From Bacillota bacterium (GTDB lineage: Bacteria > Bacillota_C > Negativicutes > Sporomusales > Sporomusaceae), in the NCBI GenBank assembly GCA_023441125.1, contig JAEZQV010000071.1:1-6980 (forward strand): 6,980 nt of DNA, read 5' to 3'. The position numbers and the translations under genes are program-made. The notes under the pieces are model-generated. The model did no database searches. It had not been told where the DNA came from and saw only the letters and a list, made by a program, of their open reading frames with translations. Positions 1 through 5,597 of this stretch are shown one piece after another (position 1 is the first letter of the stretch; each line of letters opens with the position of its first letter).

Positions 1-2
1 TC

Positions 3-545
3 AGCAAAGATCTGTTCCGGGATGACTTGCTTTATCGGTTAACACCAGTCATTTTACACATTGCCCCTTTGCGGGAACGTCCGGAAGACATACCGCCGCT
101 CGCCATGGAGTTTGTTGCCCGCTTCAATGAGCAATTGCACCTGAATATAAAAAACCTCACGCCGGAACTGTTAAAGCTGTTTTCCCTCTACACCTGGCCG
201 GGAAATGTCCGTGAACTGGAGCATGCCATTGAAAGTGCCATGAGTGTTGTGGAGAATACAGCATCAGAATTAACCATTGAGGATTTACCGTCCTTTTTAG
301 CCAAACGCATGTTCAACAACTCTGTAAGCAACTCACCTCCAGGCCATATTCCCAGTGAAGAAATACCCACGTCCATACCGCTGGTCGAGTATCTGCGCCG
401 GTGTGAAGCAGATTTGATTCGCGGCGTGCTAAAAATACATAACGGCAATGTAAGCGATAGTGCCAGACAATTGGCTATCTCGCGCCAGGACCTGCATTAC
501 CGGCTTCGCAAACTAGAAATAAAGTCCGCTGACTATAAAACTTAA
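3..545 (+). CDS. Sigma-54-dependent transcriptional activator, C-terminal part (5' end outside window)
   Basis: This is the 3' end of an enhancer-binding protein that uses ATP hydrolysis to open sigma-54 RNA polymerase complexes. The frame is open from the window edge, so the true start and any N-terminal sensor domain (often PAS in this group) are not visible. Seen: the end of the AAA+ domain, with FRDDLLYRL (nt 15-41, the arginine-finger region; the family usually has DLYYRL), APLRERPEDI just after it, and the sensor-II motif WPGNVREL (nt 195-218). A variable linker follows, then a Fis-type helix-turn-helix near the C-terminus ending SRQDLHYRLRKL, the form typical of RocR-like activators in Firmicutes. 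The stop is TAA at 543-545. A sigma-54 promoter lies 236 bases downstream on the same strand, as expected for an activator encoded beside its target. The inducing signal cannot be inferred from this fragment. Confidence 0.95.
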   Translation, partial: SKDLFRDDLLYRLTPVILHIAPLRERPEDIPPLAMEFVARFNEQLHLNIKNLTPELLKLFSLYTWPGNVRELEHAIESAMSVVENTASELTIEDLPSFLAKRMFNNSVSNSPPGHIPSEEIPTSIPLVEYLRRCEADLIRGVLKIHNGNVSDSARQLAISRQDLHYRLRKLEIKSADYKT

Positions 546-582
546 AAATCAATGTTTTGTACGGCTCTCCGAAAAAATCGGC

Positions 583-668
583 GGCTGGCCAGACCCGCAG
601 GCAATAGCAGGTAGCCCCGTGCCTTCTGGGTTGAACGCTATGACGAACAAACAGCCCAACGGCTGACG
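583..668 (+). ncRNA. Structured untranslated RNA candidate after the activator gene (unidentified)
   Basis: Between the activator stop codon and its terminator lie about 145 non-coding bases with nested pairing. An outer stem GGCTG (583-587) pairs with CAGCC (652-656). Inside it CCAGA (589-593) pairs with TCTGG (625-629), and AGGCA (599-603) pairs with TGCCT (620-624). A 5-nt bulge sits on the 5' side only, and an unpaired purine-rich stretch (about 630-651) sits on the 3' side. I tried to match it to known riboswitch classes (GEMM/c-di-GMP, Moco, cobalamin, ZTP, fluoride) and recognise none. It could be a structured 3' UTR, an sRNA processed from it, or chance pairing. No convincing promoter of its own is visible. 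Confidence 0.25.
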
Positions 669-682
669 AAAAAATAGAAATG

Positions 683-692
683 CGTGATCACG
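683..692. promoter_or_regulatory. Perfect 10-bp palindrome, possible activator (UAS) site
   Basis: CGTGATCACG is centred about 120 bp upstream of the start site predicted from the sigma-54 promoter. That is within the usual distance for enhancer sites of sigma-54 activators. It also touches the base of the terminator hairpin. A 10-bp palindrome can occur by chance, so position is the main support. Confidence 0.25.
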
Positions 693-727
693 ACTCTGGC
701 TTTTTCCGCCAGGGTTTTATTTTTTAT
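692..727 (+). terminator. Rho-independent terminator after the sigma-54 activator gene
   Basis: CTCTGGC (694-700) pairs with GCCAGGG (708-714), 7 bp with one G-U and a 7-nt T-rich loop. An almost pure T tract follows (TTTTATTTTTTAT). The stem can lengthen by A693-T715. It would end the activator transcript before the sigma-54 promoter, separating the two units. Confidence 0.8.
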
Positions 728-741
728 CTGCAGCCCCTTCT

Positions 742-759
742 GGACTAAGCGCTTATACC
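742..759. promoter_or_regulatory. Imperfect 18-bp dyad upstream of the sigma-54 promoter
   Basis: The core TAAGCGCTTA (746-755) is a perfect 10-bp palindrome and is flanked symmetrically by GG and CC two bases out. Its centre is about 55 bp upstream of the predicted start site. This is close for a sigma-54 enhancer but usable, so it could instead be a repressor or accessory-factor site. Activator binding is inference only. Confidence 0.3.
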
Positions 760-780
760 GCAATCATCCCATTAACTAAC

Positions 781-796
781 TGGCATAAAAATTGCA
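781..796 (+). promoter_or_regulatory. Sigma-54 (RpoN) -24/-12 promoter
   Basis: TGGCAT, five bases, then TTGCA matches the sigma-54 consensus (TGGCAC-N5-TTGCA) at all but one specified base. The invariant GG (782-783) and GC (794-795) have the required 12-bp spacing. The expected transcription start is about 806-808. It lies between the terminator of a sigma-54 activator gene and two small genes on the same strand, so it almost certainly drives those genes under that activator. No competing sigma-A promoter is obvious in this gap. Confidence 0.87.
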
Positions 797-856
797 TATT
801 TAAAATTAGAATTATTAATGTACTGATACAAAAAAAACTAAGTTATTTTGCCTAAA

Positions 857-898
857 CTGGAGGTGGTAACCCACCAGAATTTATAAATAAATTCTGGT
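857..898 (+). promoter_or_regulatory. Leader with two overlapping hairpins and an orphan Shine-Dalgarno-like sequence
   Basis: Within the predicted 5' UTR of the sigma-54 transcript, GGTGG (862-866) pairs with CCACC (871-875) over a TAAC loop. A second, perfect 11-bp hairpin, ACCAGAATTTA (873-883) with TAAATTCTGGT (888-898), has a TAAA loop. The two share bases 873-875, so they compete at the junction. GGAGGTGG (859-866) looks like a strong ribosome binding site, but no ATG, GTG or TTG follows at usable distance. No T tract directly follows the second hairpin (an A run does), so it is not a plain terminator. It may be an mRNA stabiliser, a protein-binding dyad or a switch. Confidence 0.4.
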
Positions 899-999
899 AG
901 ACTAAAAAAAATTTTCAACTAGCTATTGGCGTGATTAAGAACCATATAGCAATCAAAAACAGTGACAGAATAATTAGCAATGGCAAGGAGGTCTAAACA

Positions 1000-1209
1000 T
1001 TGTTAGAAAACATTAATGGTAAACTGGTGATTGCTGTAGCTAAAGAAAATGTCGATGGTAAGACTGAGGACAAGCATACTCAGGTAAATGCAAAAGTTAC
1101 TAAAGAGGCCAATTGTGAGGCTACGCAGATTATGCAAAGAATGTCGACTATTGCCCGTGAGATCCTTGCGCTATCTGAACATGAAGTACCCACGATAAAA
1201 AAAGCATGA
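1000..1209 (+). CDS. Hypothetical protein, 69 aa, first gene of the sigma-54 operon
   Basis: I do not recognise this family. The start is a TTG at 1000, chosen because AAGGAGG (985-991) sits 8 bases before it. The frame ends at TGA 1207-1209. The protein is short, highly charged and lysine/glutamate-rich. It has no signal peptide or membrane segment and one cysteine (about residue 39). Roughly residues 37-61 look helical (Ala/Gln/Met/Ile-rich, ending AREILALSEHE). It is the first gene about 190 nt downstream of the predicted sigma-54 start site. The strong ribosome binding site and regulated promoter argue for a real gene; lack of a known homologue keeps confidence moderate. Confidence 0.65.
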   Translation: MLENINGKLVIAVAKENVDGKTEDKHTQVNAKVTKEANCEATQIMQRMSTIAREILALSEHEVPTIKKA

Positions 1210-1281
1210 GAAATAGTAGCGTATATATTTTTTTATAGTTGTTGACTAATTTCAGTTCTTAGCCAATTCTAAAGGAGAAAT

Positions 1282-1626
1282 TTGAGAAAGCGGTGTAAAA
1301 TGAACAGTCGATTTAATGGTGTATACTGCAGTCTCAGGGACATATTGCAACACACACTTGGACAGCAAGTAAAAATTTTCGAATATTTACAGAAAAATGC
1401 AGAGGCCCAAATTTTAGAGCAGTTTGAACTTACCAAAGATGATAATAAGCGCCTGCTTAAGATATCCTTACACTTCAAAAATTCTTCAAGTAAAAATTTT
1501 AATAGAATCGCTGCCGTGACTATCGACTGGGGGTATAAGGTAAAGCGTACCAAACCGCTGGTTTGGCTATATGATGAGGAAAGACCTGATAATATTTATA
1601 AAATATTATTTGATGTAATGCGGTAA
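1282..1626 (+). CDS. Hypothetical protein, 114 aa, second gene of the sigma-54 operon
   Basis: Not recognised. AAAGGAG (1271-1277) precedes a TTG at 1282 by only 4 bases. An in-frame ATG at 1300 is the alternative start but lies about 22 bases from that site, so the TTG fits better. The product is basic and soluble, with no signal peptide or membrane helix. The first half is probably helical (through about residue 55). The C-terminal part (about 75-114) is rich in aromatic and beta-forming residues, including AVTIDWGYKVKR and PLVWLYDEERPD, which reads like a compact alpha/beta domain. Cysteines are at about 5 and 16. It follows the 69-aa gene after 72 bases with no strong terminator between, so co-transcription is likely, though a weak TTGACT (1242-1247) might give some separate expression. 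Confidence 0.7.
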   Translation: MRKRCKMNSRFNGVYCSLRDILQHTLGQQVKIFEYLQKNAEAQILEQFELTKDDNKRLLKISLHFKNSSSKNFNRIAAVTIDWGYKVKRTKPLVWLYDEERPDNIYKILFDVMR

Positions 1627-1663
1627 TACAACTTTCCGGAAATAACCAGGAGCCTAAATAAAA

Positions 1664-1708
1664 AAGGTCCGTGATATCACTTATTTTATAGCGATCTTCA
1701 CGGACTTT
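1664..1708 (+). terminator. Probable terminator hairpin closing the two-gene operon
   Basis: Bases 1664-1674 (AAGGTCCGTGA) pair with 1698-1708 (TCACGGACTTT), 11 bp including one G-U. The loop is 23 nt, larger than usual, and could fold further. The tract after it (CCCTCTTTAG) is only moderately T-rich, but the A run before the stem mirrors TTT after it. The site lies 37 bases past the stop of the 114-aa gene. Confidence 0.55.
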
Positions 1709-1793
1709 CCCTCTTTAGTTGTAAGCGCGCAGGATCCAAAAGCAGCGAAATAAACAGAAAATTTGTGTGGAATTTTCGAAATAGTATTACAAT

Positions 1794-1886
1794 TAAAATA
1801 TACTTGTCGCCGAGTGGGCCTACCGGTCTTCAAAACCGTGCGGCCGAATAGCCATAGGTGGGTTCGATTTCCTTATGCTTCCGTCA
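1794..1886 (+). pseudogene. Degenerate selenocysteine tRNA (tRNA-Sec, anticodon UCA)
   Basis: Resemblance to bacterial selC is clear in the middle. An anticodon loop CTTCAAA (1828-1834, anticodon TCA at 1830-1832) sits on a GGT/ACC-based stem. It is preceded by a D-arm-like stretch (1806-1822). It is followed by a long variable arm (GGC..GCC around 1842-1853), the T-loop core GGTTCGAT (1861-1868), and ATGCTTCC plus G at the 3' end (1875-1883). It appears non-functional. The T stem no longer pairs (TTCCT where GTGGG needs roughly CCCAC). The 3' CCA reads TCA. The 5' acceptor strand, expected to be GGAAGCAT, is TAAAATAT, leaving two mismatches at the tip and another inside the stem. Most differences look like G-to-A or C-to-T changes, as in a decaying copy. 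A diverged functional tRNA is less likely. An intact copy may exist elsewhere in the genome. Confidence 0.65.
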
Positions 1887-1950
1887 CAAAAAAACGTTAT
1901 GACAACAAACAGAATGGAAGCCGTGCGAATGCCGGGGACTCATACGTATA

Positions 1951-1984
1951 TTTAACAGTAGCAGCACCAGCCGCCACTGTTAAA
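1951..1984. repeat. Long inverted repeat (hairpin stronger on the minus strand)
   Basis: TTTAACAGT (1951-1959) and ACTGTTAAA (1976-1984) are perfect 9-bp arms. Inside, two GC/GC steps continue the stem to an ACCA tetraloop. On the plus strand two A-C mismatches interrupt it. On the minus strand the same positions are G-U pairs, giving a continuous 15-bp stem. No T tract follows on either strand, so it is not a standard terminator. It lies just after the tRNA-Sec relic and may be a remnant of its 3' processing or termination region. Confidence 0.4.
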
Positions 1985-1997
1985 ATAAAATTATGCT

Positions 1998-2289
1998 GGG
2001 AGGAATCAAGTAATGTTGCTGAAAGACAGAAAAGTCATCATGCTCGCGCCAAGGACGGGCTCCCCGCCCCGGCGACCGCACTGTGGGCGGAAACCGTGGG
2101 CGTGGCCATAGTGTTCCCAGCAACACTGCATGTTTGAAGATGGGAAGGGATACTTGCTGGCGGTGTTTATTGAACATTGACGGCCTTTGGCGTTGCTTGT
2201 AGCCGCTCTGGCAGAAGCAAGCCCGGGGATTAGTAAGACAACAGTACCAAACAGAAGCGAACTGCTTTGTTCAGGCGCTTGCGCGGATT
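1998..2289 (+). pseudogene. Possible decayed coding remnant, unidentified
   Basis: A good ribosome binding site, GGGAGG (1998-2003), stands 9 bases before ATG 2013. The frame then begins MLLKDRKVIM but stops at TAG 2109-2111 after 32 codons. The same frame resumes with protein-like sequence from 2130 (MFEDGKGYLLAVFIEH) to a TGA near 2178, and then RPLALLVAALAEA. Composition is GC-richer than the AT-rich tRNA relic upstream and similar to the genes downstream. This suggests one or more eroded genes, but I cannot name a family. A short-chain dehydrogenase-like fragment in another frame (ATALWAETVGVAIV) is only a weak resemblance. The last bases (2260-2300, QALARILQEV in the LysR frame) could be the C-terminus of a lost upstream gene. 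Confidence 0.22.
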
Positions 2290-2307
2290 TTGCAGGAGGT
2301 AGCAAGG

Positions 2308-3216
2308 ATGGAGATTAAACAACTGGAAGCATTTGTCGCCGTGGTTCAGCACAACAGCTTTTCCAAGGCAGCCGACATGATCTATTTGTCGCAGCCGACC
2401 ATCAGCGCCCACATCAATTCTCTGGAGAATGAGATCGGGGCGCAGCTGCTGATACGCTCTACCAAGGCGGTTTATCCAACCCCAACAGGTAAAGAGCTGT
2501 TTCACCGCGCCAAAAGTATCCTTGCCCTGCGCGATGAAGCGATCAGCAGTGTCAAGAGGGTTACCCCGGAAGTGAGTGGGGAAATCAGCATCTTAGCCTC
2601 TGCGGTGCCCGCGCAGTTCCTGCTGCCGGAAATCATTACGGCATTTCGAAAACAGTATCCTCATATCGTGTTTCATGTCCATCAGGCAGACAGCCTGCAG
2701 GTCGTGGAAGGTATTTTGGGGTACCGCTATGATTTCGGCATAGTAGGTACAAGCGTCAATTCCCGCCGTTTGCTAACGGTTCCTTTCTATCGTGACACGC
2801 TGGTATTGATTGCCCCCAAGGCTATGCTAATTAACAAAGCGGAGATGCATCGCGACCTGGCATTGTTTTTACGGCAAAAGCCTTTTGTGATGCGTGTGAT
2901 GCGCGGAGACGGTTTCGGCATCCACGTGGAAATGGAGCAACTGCTGCATAAACAAGGCGTTTCTATCCAAAATCTGAATGTTGTGGCCTACTTCCACGAC
3001 ACTCTGAGTATTCTATCCGCTGTGTCCCATGGGCTGGGGGTATCCTTCGTTTCCAAAGTAGCTGCCACTGTCTATGAAAAAATTGGCCAAATCCAGATAT
3101 ATGATCTTGAGCATGCCTTTGTCCGGCAATTGCATCTTGTTTTCAAAAAAGAAATGATGTTATCACCGGTCCAAAAGCTTTTTGTCGCTTATCTGGAAAC
3201 TTATTTTACTGGTTAA
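2308..3216 (+). CDS. LysR-family transcriptional regulator, probably selenium-metabolism-associated type
   Basis: This is a full-length LysR regulator (302 aa; the family is usually about 290-310). ATG 2308 is chosen because AGGAGG (2294-2299) precedes it by 8 bases; the upstream in-frame TTG at 2290 lacks a site. Residues 1-60 are the winged helix-turn-helix ([19 protein letters not shown], then a recognition helix around [13 protein letters not shown]), followed by a linker helix to about 90. Residues about 92-295 form the periplasmic-binding-protein-like effector domain, with the conserved GDGFGI and [13 protein letters not shown] segments. The N-terminal signature resembles the subgroup annotated as selenium-metabolism-associated LysR regulators, often found beside sel genes. 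The tRNA-Sec relic about 420 bases upstream supports that reading but does not prove it. Targets could be the decayed region, the chemoreceptor downstream, or distant genes. The effector is unknown. Confidence 0.93.
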   Translation: MEIKQLEAFVAVVQHNSFSKAADMIYLSQPTISAHINSLENEIGAQLLIRSTKAVYPTPTGKELFHRAKSILALRDEAISSVKRVTPEVSGEISILASAVPAQFLLPEIITAFRKQYPHIVFHVHQADSLQVVEGILGYRYDFGIVGTSVNSRRLLTVPFYRDTLVLIAPKAMLINKAEMHRDLALFLRQKPFVMRVMRGDGFGIHVEMEQLLHKQGVSIQNLNVVAYFHDTLSILSAVSHGLGVSFVSKVAATVYEKIGQIQIYDLEHAFVRQLHLVFKKEMMLSPVQKLFVAYLETYFTG

Positions 3217-3228
3217 AGCAGCCGATTT
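3202..3228 (+). promoter_or_regulatory. Weak sigma-28-like -10 element upstream of the chemoreceptor
   Basis: GCCGATTT (3221-3228) matches six of eight bases of the flagellar sigma-28 -10 box (GCCGATAA), a class that often drives chemoreceptor genes. The expected -35 TAAA is not present at 14-16 bases upstream (TTAT/TATT/ATTT instead), so support is poor. The same bases also form a small hairpin (CAG.CGA 3219-3225 with TCGCTG 3229-3234, then TCCTTTT), which might be a weak lysR terminator instead. Confidence 0.2.
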
Positions 3229-3292
3229 TCGCTGTCCTTTTAGCATATTTTACATCAAGTATAAGGGCAAATTTTTTAGAGGAGAGAAGCTT

Positions 3293-5341
3293 ATGAAAAG
3301 TATCCGATCTTTTTTTATCCTCATCGTTGCCGGCATTACCCTCTTGGTTTTTAGTATTCAGACGTATGTTTCGTCAACACAAATCAGGGCGTATACAGTA
3401 ACCCAGCTAGAAGAAAAGCTATTGCTGCAGGCTTTGCAAGAGGCAACGTCATTGTATATTCCAATCAAAGAGATTTCCAATGAAGCAATAAACCTGGGTA
3501 ATCTGATTGCAACTATGACGGAGTACCGGGAAGATATTGTAGTTAATTATATTATGAGAAGTGTACAAAAAAGCAAGACCTTTGCCGGTGCCGGCATAGC
3601 GTTTGAACCGTACAGTTATCAGCCGGATACGAAAAATCATTTTCCGTATATAATGAAGGACAAAAACGGCATACCGATTTTAACCTGGGACTATAGCGTA
3701 GTGGATTATCATGCTAAAGGGTGGTATAAATTAGGTATTAACTCGCAGAAACCGGTTGATTATTCAGAGCCATATGTAGATCAGAGCGATGCTAATCTGA
3801 TATGGGTAACCTGTGTTCACCCGATAGAAAAAAACGGTAAGCGCTTGGGTGTGTCCGAAGCGGATTTCACCTTAGACATTTTTAAGAAGCAGCTGGCCGA
3901 CATTCGTGTGGGCCAGAACGGGTATGCCTTCGCCCTTACCAGAGCCGGCTGGGTGATTGGCAATTATACCGGCACTAAAACTGAGCTGACTAAAGACTTA
4001 TCAGTAAAACTTACGGAAGTGGCCGACAAGGATTGGCAGGCATTAGGCGAAACAGCGCTACAATCAGGCAAAGCAGGAATTATGCATGTAAAAGATAATT
4101 ACGTCGTGTATTCTCCCGTAGGAGATACAGGCATTACACTGCTCTTGGTTTATCCAACTGATGAGGTTTTTGCGGGCTTGAACAGGCTGATGTATTTTAA
4201 TATCATATTGATGATTGCTTCCGTTCTCTTATTTGTTTTCACCTTATCCTATTTTGTCAATCACCGCATTATCAAGCCAATACAAAAGTTGTCCGCAACC
4301 GCGAATCGGGTCGCAGCCGGTGACCTTAGCGATGTCGGGGAAAAACAGGCAGCCAACGACGAGATCGGTCAATTGGCAACGGCGTTTAGCACAATGTCCA
4401 GCAACTTGCACAATCTGATGGTACAGGTCATGCAATCGGCGGAGACGCTGGCGTCTTCGTCAGAAGAACTGACGGCAAGCGCCGAGCAGTCGGCGCAAGG
4501 AGCAAGCCAAACGGCATTGAACATCACGGCAGTGGCAGCCGGTACCGAGCAGCAAACCGGCGCTATTCACCAAGCTACTGCTGTTGTTGAGCGCATGGCA
4601 AGCGAGATCAACCATGTTGCCGATAATGTCGGCATAGTTGAGGTAACTTCCGGGAAAGCAGCAGGCGCTGCACAGGAAGGGGGCGAAGCAGTCGAGGCAG
4701 CAGTGCGGCAGATGGTTGCTATTGAGACAAAAGTGACACATTCTGCTCAGATTGTGGTTAAGTTGGGGGAACGCTCCAAAGAGATCGGCCAAATTGTCGA
4801 CACCATTGCCGGTATTGCCAGTCAGACCAACCTCTTAGCGCTTAACGCCGCTATTGAGGCCGCCCGTGCCGGTGAACAAGGGCGCGGCTTTGCGGTAGTA
4901 GCCGAAGAAGTCCGCAAACTGGCGGAGCAGTCCCAGGAAGCCGCCAAGCAGATTGCCGGTTTAATCGGCGAAATACAAAGTGAGACTACCAGTGCAGTTA
5001 CGGCCATGGATGAGGGCACGCGCGAGGTAAAGATCGGGGCGGCAGTTGTCAATAATGCAGGCCGTGCCTTTGCCGAGATTGTGACATTGTTTGATCAGGT
5101 GTCGGCACAGGTGAGCAAAATTACGCATACGGTGCAGCGAGTTGCCTGCGGCAGCCAGGATATTGTTGCCGCCATAAAAGATATTGATGGCATAAACAGG
5201 AATACTGCCGGTCAAACCCAAACGGTTTCAGCGGTTACACAAGAACAGGCGGCATCCATGGAAGAAATAGCTGCCGCCAGCGAGGCTTTGGCCAAAATGG
5301 CGGAAAAATTGACGCAAGCCGTAAGTAAATTTAAACTGTAG
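3293..5341 (+). CDS. Methyl-accepting chemotaxis protein with dCache_1 sensor domain
   Basis: This is a membrane chemoreceptor that signals through CheW/CheA. ATG 3293 follows AGAGGAGAG (3278-3286) at 8 bases, giving 682 aa; the open frame upstream into lysR is ignored. Topology: TM1 about 7-27, extracytoplasmic dCache_1 about 35-290, TM2 about 299-322, HAMP about 323-375, then a long cytoplasmic coiled-coil hairpin. The highly conserved tip lies near 515-545 ([20 protein letters not shown], then [16 protein letters not shown]). The C-terminus (KFKL) lacks the NWETF-type CheR tether. In the sensor domain, W144, Y145, Y161, D163 and D191 fall where the amino-acid-binding dCache motif has its ligand contacts, but the carboxylate-binding Arg is Lys (K142). 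That suggests an amino acid, amine or related ligand, with specificity uncertain. It starts 76 bases after lysR, so read-through is possible. Confidence 0.96.
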   Translation: MKSIRSFFILIVAGITLLVFSIQTYVSSTQIRAYTVTQLEEKLLLQALQEATSLYIPIKEISNEAINLGNLIATMTEYREDIVVNYIMRSVQKSKTFAGAGIAFEPYSYQPDTKNHFPYIMKDKNGIPILTWDYSVVDYHAKGWYKLGINSQKPVDYSEPYVDQSDANLIWVTCVHPIEKNGKRLGVSEADFTLDIFKKQLADIRVGQNGYAFALTRAGWVIGNYTGTKTELTKDLSVKLTEVADKDWQALGETALQSGKAGIMHVKDNYVVYSPVGDTGITLLLVYPTDEVFAGLNRLMYFNIILMIASVLLFVFTLSYFVNHRIIKPIQKLSATANRVAAGDLSDVGEKQAANDEIGQLATAFSTMSSNLHNLMVQVMQSAETLASSSEELTASAEQSAQGASQTALNITAVAAGTEQQTGAIHQATAVVERMASEINHVADNVGIVEVTSGKAAGAAQEGGEAVEAAVRQMVAIETKVTHSAQIVVKLGERSKEIGQIVDTIAGIASQTNLLALNAAIEAARAGEQGRGFAVVAEEVRKLAEQSQEAAKQIAGLIGEIQSETTSAVTAMDEGTREVKIGAAVVNNAGRAFAEIVTLFDQVSAQVSKITHTVQRVACGSQDIVAAIKDIDGINRNTAGQTQTVSAVTQEQAASMEEIAAASEALAKMAEKLTQAVSKFKL

Positions 5342-5397
5342 AAGGTTTGCCAGATTAATTTAAAAAACGCTGTTTAATATATGCCCCCTTCCGCTTT

Positions 5398-5422
5398 GCT
5401 GAAAGTATTTTCTCATTTCAGC
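5398..5422 (+). terminator. Small hairpin after the chemoreceptor gene
   Basis: GCTGAAA (5398-5404) pairs perfectly with TTTCAGC (5416-5422) over an 11-nt T-rich loop, followed by CATTTCTTTAG. It is weak because only two or three G-C pairs hold the stem and the T tract is interrupted. It may act with the much stronger hairpin about 70 bases further on. Confidence 0.3.
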
Positions 5423-5492
5423 CATTTCTTTAGCAGTGTACACAGGCAGATGTTGATCATCATTATTAGCGCTGCATACAACAACCTAAGGT

Positions 5493-5535
5493 TTAACAAT
5501 GCCAGAGGGGTTCGCTCCCCCTCTGGCATTGTTAA
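5493..5535. terminator. Strong, probably bidirectional terminator between convergent genes
   Basis: An 18-bp perfect stem (5493-5510 with 5518-5535; core AATGCCAGAGGGG) closes a 7-nt loop TTCGCTC. It lies midway between the chemoreceptor stop (5341) and the stop of the minus-strand methyltransferase gene (5598). On the plus strand the tract after it is moderately T-rich (CCAACTTTTAATTTAG); on the minus strand the T content is lower (AAACCTTAGGTT). It most likely ends both transcripts. Confidence 0.85.
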
Positions 5536-5597
5536 CCAACTTTTAATTTAGTCTTGCCCTTCTAACGAATATCCTTTATTTAACACCCTTGATTAGC

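Noticed and set aside
546..690. Known riboswitch (c-di-GMP, Moco, cobalamin, ZTP or fluoride) before the sigma-54 promoter
   Set aside because: No conserved core of these classes could be matched, and the terminator precedes the downstream promoter, so it cannot control that operon as a leader.
1366..1500. 14-bp direct repeat CAAGTAAAAATTTT at 1366-1379 and 1487-1500
   Set aside because: Both copies are AT-rich, lie in different reading phases within the 114-aa gene and do not extend, so chance is the best explanation.
1763..2137. Open frame of 124 codons on the plus strand
   Set aside because: It runs straight through the tRNA-Sec-like sequence and the inverted repeat, has no ribosome binding site, and its composition is not protein-like.
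2006..2505. Minus-strand open frames over the lysR upstream region and 5' end
   Set aside because: They overlap the lysR start on the opposite strand, lack ribosome binding sites and have unconvincing residue composition.
3182..3292. Longer start for the chemoreceptor inside lysR
   Set aside because: The added residues have no ribosome binding site and would push the first membrane helix inward. ATG 3293 has a strong site at 8 bases and begins with a normal TM1.
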